64,000 nucleotides of DNA, from positions 28,134,557 through 28,198,556 of the forward strand of contig CM053246.1 in NCBI GenBank assembly GCA_028583405.1. Reading direction: 5' to 3'. The notes beneath the pieces were generated by a model that made no database searches, had not been told where the DNA came from, and worked only from the letters and a program-made list of their open reading frames with translations. Each line of letters starts with the position of its first letter. Within the stretch, counting starts at the first letter, position 1. This document shows, in pieces, positions 54,675 through 64,000 of this stretch. This DNA comes from Pogonophryne albipinna. Its lineage: Eukaryota > Chordata > Actinopteri > Perciformes > Artedidraconidae. Position numbers and translations under genes: made by a program.

Positions 54675-57600
54675 GTGGGTGGGGAATAGGCAGATGCCAC
54701 TATTCCCTTCCTACAGTTTCTCATCTGATCAGTGTCAGAGTAGTTTCTGGCTCAGTAAATGCTGCAGTAATCACATTAATAACTTGTACACAACTGCTCT
54801 TCATGCAGCAGTTCAGGGGGCTCGGCAGGTAATCACTGGTGCAATGCTACGACTAATGTTGACTGGTCTAGAGAGCGCAACATAAACCCCTCCGTACTTC
54901 AGGAGGGGAAGTGAGGTTGGGCGATAGTCTGTGTTACTGGCTTCCTGCCTCCTTACAGCGTTTGATTTTAAGGGTGTTTAATATCTCCCATTGTCACTGA
55001 GAAAAAAGCAGAGACCTCCATTGTTTTGACTGTGTGGGTTGTAATTTTACATTTTAATTAACTCCCCAACCAGGAACTGCCTGCAACAACATTACTGCTT
55101 ATTAACATGAAGGGAATAGAGAGGGGACAGAGACAGACAGGAAGCGCATTAGAAAGACAGACACGGGGGAGAACACGGAGGAATCAAAGGAAGAGAGAGC
55201 AGGGAAAAGAGACAGTGATTGAAAGGGGTGCGAGAGCAAGACTGCAGCAGCAGCGGACAGGAGAGAGAGGAAGAGGAGGGGGGTCTCTCTGAATGAGCTC
55301 TTCCTCTTTTGGGCTTGAATTTAATTGCCATGTACATCAGCAGCGAGCTACAATGAAGTAGCGGGATACCAGACAATATATCATAAAGAAACCAACAGTG
55401 TCAAGATGCGCAAATGCTGGGAAGACAAGCGGCACTCCAAAGGGAGAGGACTGCAGGAGATAAGTGGAGATGAAAGCGATGCGCTTCGATTACTGTTTTG
55501 CAACCGAACTGAAATGAAAAAACGTAAGTCTCTCTAGCTCAAGCCAGATTCATATAAAAATAACAATCCCTAGTTTTCTCCTCTCATTCTGGACTGAAGC
55601 CATCAGCTTTAAATAGTGTGCCGGGAGCATGAGCCACTCTCTCCCTCGCTCCTCTTCCCTCCCCCTTCTCACCAAAATCTCCATCGACAGCAGTTTTGTC
55701 ACCCACATATCATATGCACAACAACTGCTAAGGCCCTGAACCTCAGTCACTGTTGACACAGATAATGAATCATACTGAAATATGCAACAGTGACACTGAA
55801 TGCGAGGTTTGTTTTGAGTATCATCTCGAGTGTGACGCACTGCACTGTAACTCTCTGGAACATCATCATTCATTAAGTGATAGCATGAGCTGCTTTCCCT
55901 TTCTTCTGGTCGGCCCTTTAACCGTCACACATGCTGGGTTTGAGCTCCATTCAGAAAGCCTCAGTCTTGTTTTATCTTGGGTACAGTTTCATACATATTC
56001 CACAAGACAACACATGTGAAAAAGCAAGGAGAATAAGACAGAATCTGCCCTGTTTTTATGTTGGATTAAGTCTCTTGATTCATTCTTTTGTAGTTTAGCG
56101 GATAATTCCTCCCTTGAGTTGGTATCCTCGGAGCAGGCTGTCATGAGTGGCGCTCAGACGGCAGCGAGCCAGGCAGCATCCCAATCCCCCCCGAGGACAC
56201 GGCTTCAGAGATGGGCTCTTCTGTGGGGGAGGGGTTCAGTGTCCTTGACCATCCATCGGTGGCCTTCGGTCCTCCCCCCGCCGCTCCCCTGCGAGAGCCC
56301 GCATGAGACACTCCTGAGCCAGAACTGATCCTGTACACACCATGCTGTAAATCGGGATAAATCCCTCTACATGCAGGTTCATAGCCGCCACCAAGGGTGT
56401 CTTTGACAGTACAGTACAAACTAAAAGCAGGGTTTTATTCCCAGGGGGACTGCGCTGCTGTTTGGTAAAGAGTTTAAATGGGATATCATGCAACGCTCAT
56501 GACATTTGATGAGGGGGATGCCTCACCTTCAAAGAACACGCTGTGCTCCGTCGTGTTTTAAATGCTTAAACACCGAGAATGTGAAGCGCTTTTAAAGAAG
56601 GCGATCAAGACATTCTCCTCGCTTTACCTCACTTCAATCCACTGACAGTGAAATACTCTCCTCTGACGCTCGGCTTGTACGCTCTTGCCGGTAGCAGCCT
56701 GCCATATTGAGTTGCCGACCCATCAGCTCATTCATCCCTTTCTCTCTCTATTCCTCTTTACAAGCTAAATGTTCATCATGGCCAGATATGATGTTCAGAA
56801 CTCATCACCTTCGCCTCCCGCTGTGATCATCACACACTGCAGCTCCATGGAGCCTTCATTCACACGGGCCTTCAAGCTCATTAGCCCCACCAATCGTTGC
56901 ATTAGTGCTAGTAATGAAAAGCCTCCATTAATAAGATGGCCTTCAGAGATCATTTACCCTCCTCCGCCTCCCAGTGCTGCCATAACCTCAGCTCACCCCT
57001 CCCTCCTTCCCTCCTTCTCCTCCTCCAGGTACCTGCCGGTTATCAACACCCAGCAGAATGCTTTTTGGGGCTGGACCCTTTAATAGCTCCTCTCAGCATC
57101 AGTATCTAACTGGTGAGTGAATGAGCGAGAGAGACTGGTCACCTGATAGCTTACTGAGTGCGCTCGGGGCTCTCGATTGCAGGCAGGCTCCGGCCTTCGG
57201 CTTGACTTAATCAACGTCTCTGCGGGGTATCTGGACACATAAGAGAGCCACCTCAGCACAGTGTGAGCCGGAAGAAGATATCCCCACAGAGAAGGCGTCC
57301 GCAGCGCTCTCCACACAGATACTGTTCTTTTTCATTATTGATCCACTCCTCAGTTAAACACTGTCTCTCTCCTCCTCTAGCTTAAACAGAAAGTATATAT
57401 ATTGAATAGTGAAGTTATGAGTCTGGCATCTAAAATTCAGAGTGACCTACACGTATGTTTATTGCACCTATCAATTCAAGGACATGCTTGATGCAGGAAA
57501 CCACTGAGCTTGCAAATGATGTACTTTATATGCACGCCTGATGGATAAATCTCCATTTTTCAAATGTTTCATGAATTTTCCCTTGTAGTTTATTTTTTCT

Positions 57601-60374
57601 CTTTTCTAAATTTAGAGGGTAAATCCACATCAGCACATTCTGGGAATAAACAAACAGAAAAAAGCAGTACAGTGGATTGATACTTTGAGCGAACCTTTTT
57701 AATCACAGCATTTCAAAAAAGCATAATTACTGCATGACTTTGGATGCTCCCGCTAAATCTGTTTAATGTTAGAAGCTTAATAAAATGCACAGGGACACAA
57801 ACAAATGGAGTCAGCATGAAGCACTACTTTTCTTTTTTCTCCCTCTCTCTTCCGTTCACTGTCTCTATAATAATCTCTCGCTCATATTTGTGTCTCTAAT
57901 AACTCCCAAAGCACCCCCGTCTCTCTCTCATTTTAATGCTTATCAGGGTCTTATTTCTGTTCAAGTCCTGCTGCAGGCCCAAAGATGTTGCTGAGTCAGC
58001 AGTTGCTTAGCTACTGCACCCCCGTGATGATGACAGCTACGGTCTGGCCGTGGTTATGAGAAATGTCTTACGACAAACCGACGCTACTTGCATCTCCATG
58101 AGCGGCTCCATCAATACAGGCTGATAACATCTCCAGGAGGCACCCCCCCCCCCCCGCCATCTTCACCTGTAGCATCTTAAAATAGCAATTCCACACTGTT
58201 ATGTATATAGGATTATGATAAGACACCTCTCTTTTATCAATTTCCATTATGGTGCTGATAACACAGCAGGACTGAATGTTGAGGGGTTAAGTGCATTTCC
58301 TTCTTGATGGATATAAGATAACTTTATCACTGCAGACTGGCTGGTTATCACAGTTCACCTGGAGCTAGTCCAACCTGACTGGAATTTACTCACGCTGAGC
58401 ATCTCTGCACAAGCACACAAGCGGCAGACAGAATTTGCTCAGATGGTCATATTGTATCAGAGCGATCCATATTTTTGTTCATATTTACCTACCCTGAGCT
58501 GTTAATTGATTTCTCTCAGATCAATTCAGTGGTTTACAGAGTTTGTTGGACCAAAAAAGGACCAAATCAATTGCCAAGTGATTAGCATTTGCAGTGGATT
58601 ATTTCTAGCTGAGGCGATGCATAACACTAGAGGCTGCGTGGAGGGAAGGCTCAATCCAAGGAGGCACACGCCATATGTTTACGTTAATTATTGCTAGCTC
58701 AAAGTCTGCTTTAGATAATGTAGGCCCATAGGCTGTGTGATACATGACATATTCCTTTATTACGCTAAGACAGAACCTGAGGCAGTGAATGCACTCCAGA
58801 CTCGACTCCCCACCTTGTTGCTGCCTGCCTGCCTGCGGGAGGTTCAGATAAAAGCTATAGAGTCCTGAGGTGAGCACCACTGTTTCAGAGAAGGGCATTT
58901 TATAAAGCAGTCTGCCTCATACACACAAGTGCACACTTGTGTATGCTGTAGCTTCATGGGCAATAAGAAAACTAAACTCTAAATGATGGTCCAATGCTTC
59001 TTAAATGACCCTCTTGATGCATGTAGCTGTGGGAGATTGCTGTCAGGAATGAGAATTAATTATTTTTGCACTGAAACTAGAAAAACTAATTGTTATGCTG
59101 CTGATTAATTCTTAATAGCCTCTGTCTGCTGTCCTGGAGATGTGCTGCACTGAAAAGTCTAAAAGCTAAGTTACTAATGTCAGATGCAGTTAATCTGTAG
59201 GACGTGTTTAAGGCAGGAGTGAAGGGTGAATATGACGTCTGTCACATTGATTCTCTTTGGCTGACATTTCTGTGGAATCCCTGCTGACAGTAGGAATAAA
59301 ACAAGAAGGATTTAGCTTACTGAATTTATATCATGGATGGGTTGGCCTTAATTATACCGTTCCACACACACATACAAACATAGACTATGAAGAAATGTAG
59401 TGTCGGTACTTAGATAGTGGTGGAAGATGTACTTATTTTGGAAATAATTTGCTCAGAGGAGTATAAGGCAATTGTTCTCATGCAGAGAGATTATCAGTGT
59501 CATATTACTATAATGGGACATTTTGGATTAGTATTACTAAGGCATTAACATATGATAACCATTGTATTGATGAATAGTTGAGATGGATCTATTTTCTTCT
59601 AAAGTAACTATGTAGGAACTATAGCTTTGGTATAAATGTTATTCAGAAGTACCTCGGTACCTCATTTTGTAAAGTTATGTAACTAACTTCCGATCTTGGT
59701 CAATTCCCTTTTACATTAGGTGTGTCTGTCTAAGCTCAGCTGAACTGCTTCAGAAAATCAAAACAGATTAAGGATAAACAAGTCACCACCACAGAACGCT
59801 GCCAAATCAAAACAATGGGTGCATTTGAAAATTAAGTGTGACACACGTACAGTTTGAGTGCGCTCCAAGCTTAAGACCACTATCTGGAAGTGCTGAATGG
59901 TGTGCACTCTGTACAATGACAATAAACAGCTTCATTTTGGGGTTGTATGAATAAAAGGCACACATCACCTCACAGTGAAATGTGTCGGATCCTAAAAAAA
60001 GCTCTTAACTCTTATCAGCTCCTCCATATACAACTGCCGCTACCCCAACTCTAAAATCCACTTTAGCCTTTCCTCTGCGGGCTTATCCTCCCCGCCACAC
60101 TGACACTATCGATATGCAACTTTCATGGTTGCATAAATACCAGAACTGATGATGGTGACACATGCTCTTTCCCTTTGATGTGGGACTGCGCTTGGCGACT
60201 GCAGCTCAGAAGTCTGTGAGTACCACTTCTGCCTCTGTGTTCCTGTATTTCACACGAGGTCAAACATTATCGACTGGAATCACTGAGGGGAATAAGTCTG
60301 CGTTTACCGACAAATTGGACCGGTGGACTGACCCCAGTTCAACTCAGCCGGGTACCAGGAGCAGCAAATATCAA

Positions 60375-60580
<206 letters not shown>

Positions 60581-63500
60581 CTCCCACAAACAGATCCGAT
60601 GAAATCACATTTACATATAGTATTCAATATTCATCATTAAGGTGACTCATTGCTCTGGTGACAGTGAAGGTGAGTAAGGGAAATGTCAGTTACATTGCAT
60701 TCATCCGCATAAATGCAATTTTCACAGAATGTAAAGTGTCACTGAGTATCCATATAAAGGAGGTTAATGCTATCTGTCTAGGGAAAACAAATCAAAGTTC
60801 CACTGGCATTTAAAAAGATGCAATTTTATTGGAAAATATGACCCAGAACCCGATCATTGGGAAACTCTATTTTTGTTAACTTGTATTGTACCTGTATAAT
60901 GTTTGAGAAAAAGAGTCAGCCATGATTAATTGCATCTTCACATACTTATTTAAATTATTTGCATTGTTAAAATACTAGTAAGGATGCTATAAACTAGAAC
61001 CTTGAACATAACACTACCACACTCAGTAGCTTTCCTAATATTTGTTACAGGCTTGCTAAACGTACAGGAGTTTGACCACAGATTGTGTAAGGTAACAAAT
61101 AATCATTAATTTCCACAGGCTCTCCGTGCATGATTCATGACAACATGTCTCGCTTCAGTCCAACAGTGTTCAGCTACATGTACATGGTAATTGAATAATA
61201 TTTCACCTTGAGTACAGCATTAATCAATCTGAAGACTCACATACAGCATCCCCAGAAGTCCTCAGGTGTCAATTCCCCATGGCTGGGACACAGCTGGTGA
61301 TATTTTATATTATGGATACTGTCAACTGATCCCATCAAAAGACCAAATCCTCTCAAGCAAGTCTCTCAATTCTTTACGACCTAGTATGTGGCACGCAGCC
61401 CTTAGCCTATGAGTCCTTATGATTATGTAAATCTATAACAGTGTCTCACAAAAATATAATTCAATTGTAAAAAAAGTTGTAAAAATGTCCTTAATGTAGT
61501 TTTTAGCAATGTCACTCATATGGGAGTACATACAGTATGATGTTGTAGTGAATATTTAAGCACTAGTATGTGTACGTGGGATATACTCAAAATAAGCTGC
61601 AGTGCCCACATGCATCGCAATGAAGAAACATGTTACACAGTTAAGGTGTTTTTATCAGGGAAATGCACTTTTGTATATATCACATACATAAGATATACAA
61701 CAATAAATAAAGTACATATTTTATTGTTTTTTGAGGTCGATTTATCTATCCCTTTTGTCCGGCTAATTTGGAACAAAGAAGGGGGCTGCTAGTCATCACA
61801 CACCCAAATAAATCATTTAAATGTCAATAAACGAAGACAAATTGAAATTCAGTGGCAGACAAATAAAAGCAACACAAATGAACAACCATGGAAGAAAGAA
61901 TATCTGTGATCCTGATCTGTGCTGTGATTGCACATGGGCCCATTTCCAGTCTTTTTTAGCTGTTTCATGTTGGTGCGCAGATCTGTGGCTGGATGCCTAC
62001 TGGGAGCCACCCACCATCACTAAGATCTCCCCATGCTAGATGGCATTAGGAATAACAAATGCAGAACAAAAAGGTCTAATCCGCTCGTGTCCTTTTAAAT
62101 GTGCTCAGACAAAAGCGCCTGGGATTCTTCAGGGCTAATTAACAGTGTCAATGGTGACAGGACTCTGGCTTGTGAGTAGCTCAGCCCATTGATTGTTTCA
62201 AACACATTACAGTAATTCAGCAGGAAGGGGGGACTCGGATTAAAAAAAAGGACCGTTTATCACTTCAGAGGACCATTGAGCCTTGGTGTATTGAGTCCCG
62301 AGATAATTTTGCCAAAGGCATCTTTCAACGTGTTCATTGACCTTACTTCATCATTAATGGATGTAAAGAGGGAGGATCCTTGTCAAAAGCCTTGAATAAC
62401 TCATCAGCTGCGAGGCCAGGGGAATACTAAAGGGTTAATGGTTTCTGTTTGGGGGCCTTCAAGGCTTTACCCTTAAGCACTTGCATTTAAATTCCTGTGT
62501 TGCATGAGAAGAACTGAGCAGGGGAGCGGGCAACTGAGATAGCAGCGAGCTGTGCAGGATGCATAACAGTGTTTGTGCGTGTGCATGTGTGTGTGCATGC
62601 AGAAGTGTATCGTTAACTGTCAGCAACATCTCTCCAGCCATCCACCACTAATGCACACATCCATACACGCAAACCACCACCACCAAATGGGAACACACTC
62701 GGCTTGTAAGTGCATATAGTGTGTTTGAGAGAGAGAGCACATTCTGCAATCTTTATTGGCCTCCAGGGGAGTTATCACACGTGGTGAAACCCCTCCAACT
62801 TCCACGAGACCCTTTAGTATAAGCAGAGAACCGGCCACTCTCTCGCACGTTCAACAGCTCGGAAATCGAGCCAATAGAACTAACCTTATTTAACGACCAG
62901 GCATCCAAGCCATTTCACCAAAGAGAATGTCATTTCTGAATGTCATGACCTTTTCCAACCGCGTTTAAAAAATCTCCAAGGTCTTCAAGGTGTGGTCTGT
63001 CAATAAAAAGATTTTTAAGACTCGTGAGGGGTGGTAAACAGAGAGAAAGGCGATGCATATGTTTAGAGCTTACTGGGTGGTTTATTATAGATGCGGTCAT
63101 CTTTTGTTTGGCTGATTGAGAGGTTTTTCCTGAGGCTCGTGACAGTGATTGAAGCGGTGTGTGCAAGATGAACTTTAGCGCAAGATCAAACAGCTTTAAC
63201 AGCGTAAATATGTGATAAATAAAAACAGAGAAAATGCTGAAGGAAATGTGTGTATGTCAGTGTGATTTAGTGTATGTGTTTGTGCACCTTAGTTTGTGAT
63301 AGGCAGTGTGGACTGATTTAAGGTTGGAAGAAATTGTCGTGAAGTGCAGCTCTCTGTCCAGGCGTCTCAGAGATAATTGTCTGCCAGAGTAAAACAACAC
63401 TGTGCAGCAGAACTTCTGCTCTGAGAACAGAGTTCACTCTGAGAGGGGGAGGGAGTGACTCTGAAGACATCCAACTTGAAAAAAGAAGGGAGAAAATAAT

Positions 63501-63614
63501 TAAAGGAAGTATGAGAGGAAGGTGTCTGGAGTGTGATTTGAAGCACTGAATTTGTTGCTGTGCCATAAAGACACGGCGTATGGAACTACATTATCGATAA
63601 CACAATGTTTTTGA

Positions 63615-64000
63615 AGGTTTCTAAATAGGTTTGAATCCTACTTAAAGGACAGAAAAAATGTTGTTTCTATAGGTAAATACACATCTGAGTTGACAAATAT
63701 GACATGTGGGGTGCCTCAAGGCTCCATCTTGGGGCCTATTCTCTTTAACATCTACATGCTACCACTGGCTCAGATAATGAAAAACAACCAAATAAGTTAC
63801 CATAGCTATGGGGATGACACACACATTTACATAACCATTTCACCAGGAGACTATGCTCCAATTCAAACACTGAGTAAGTGCATTGAACAAATCAATGACT
63901 GGATGTGTCAGAACTTTCTCCAATTAAACAAAGATAAAACTGAGGTAATGATTTTTGGAGCCAAGGCACAACGTATAAAAGTTAGCGCTGAGCTTCAGTC
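63615..64000 (+). pseudogene. LINE reverse transcriptase fragment, L2/CR1-like, cut by window end
   Basis: An open plus-strand frame reads [46 protein letters not shown] and [20 protein letters not shown] then TEVMIFG, the RT palm motifs of L2/CR1-type LINEs in order. The catalytic motif is YGDD instead of the more usual YADD. The frame is open to the window edge; its 5' part is missing, as expected for a 5'-truncated insertion. Confidence 0.88.

Noticed and set aside
57080..57316. Minus-strand frame considered as a negr1 Ig-domain exon
   Set aside because: No Cys/Trp pattern of an Ig domain and no proper splice sites.

Overview
The window is vertebrate nuclear DNA from a ray-finned fish, almost certainly a teleost. 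It has multi-exon genes with GT-AG introns, long AC/TG microsatellites, and the usual teleost repeat mixture: DIRS-type tyrosine-recombinase retroelements, hAT transposons and their short derivatives, and L2/CR1/Rex-like LINEs. Two genes can be named firmly and a third from one diagnostic exon.

Layout. Positions 1-7152 are AT-rich sequence in which I find no exon, but they hold three diverged copies of an unexplained non-coding segment. Positions 7153-8152 are exactly 1000 N, a scaffold gap. From 8153 to 25300 (+) lies c2cd3, the centriolar C2-domain protein needed for distal appendages and ciliogenesis. I place 20 complete coding exons plus the last 8 bases of one cut by the gap. They sum to 4719 bases, exactly 1572 codons plus stop, with compatible phases at every junction. 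The N-terminal part (about 690 residues by comparison with the human protein) is in the gap or elsewhere. One intron is GC-AG and one acceptor is a tandem NAGNAG. The last intron (18537-25177) carries a 282-bp fold-back element beside a 4.7-kb element with terminal inverted repeats; the latter contains a decayed DIRS-like RT, RNase H and tyrosine recombinase, an internal duplication and an inserted hAT-like element.

At 26517-26642 (+) is the first coding exon of a mitochondrial uncoupling protein; the order c2cd3 then ucp on one strand matches the vertebrate C2CD3-UCP3-UCP2 block. No later ucp exon is visible. Instead, 26.6-35.5 kb is packed with a 345-bp tandem duplication, nested hAT-type insertions with exact 8-bp target duplications, a frameshifted hAT transposase and a broken LINE. 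Positions 35.5-45 kb are mostly non-coding, with one unexplained exon-like reading frame (36251-36551, minus) and several short transposons.

On the minus strand, 52110-52210 is the last coding exon of an IgLON adhesion gene best matched by NEGR1, ending in a GPI-anchor signal. Its 3' UTR lies at lower coordinates and its last intron fills the rest of the window, including very long AC repeats and, at the right edge, a LINE reverse-transcriptase fragment. c2cd3 acts in centrioles and cilia, ucp in the mitochondrial inner membrane and negr1 at the neuronal surface: nothing suggests joint function, and the ucp-negr1 interval looks like a transposon-filled rearrangement.
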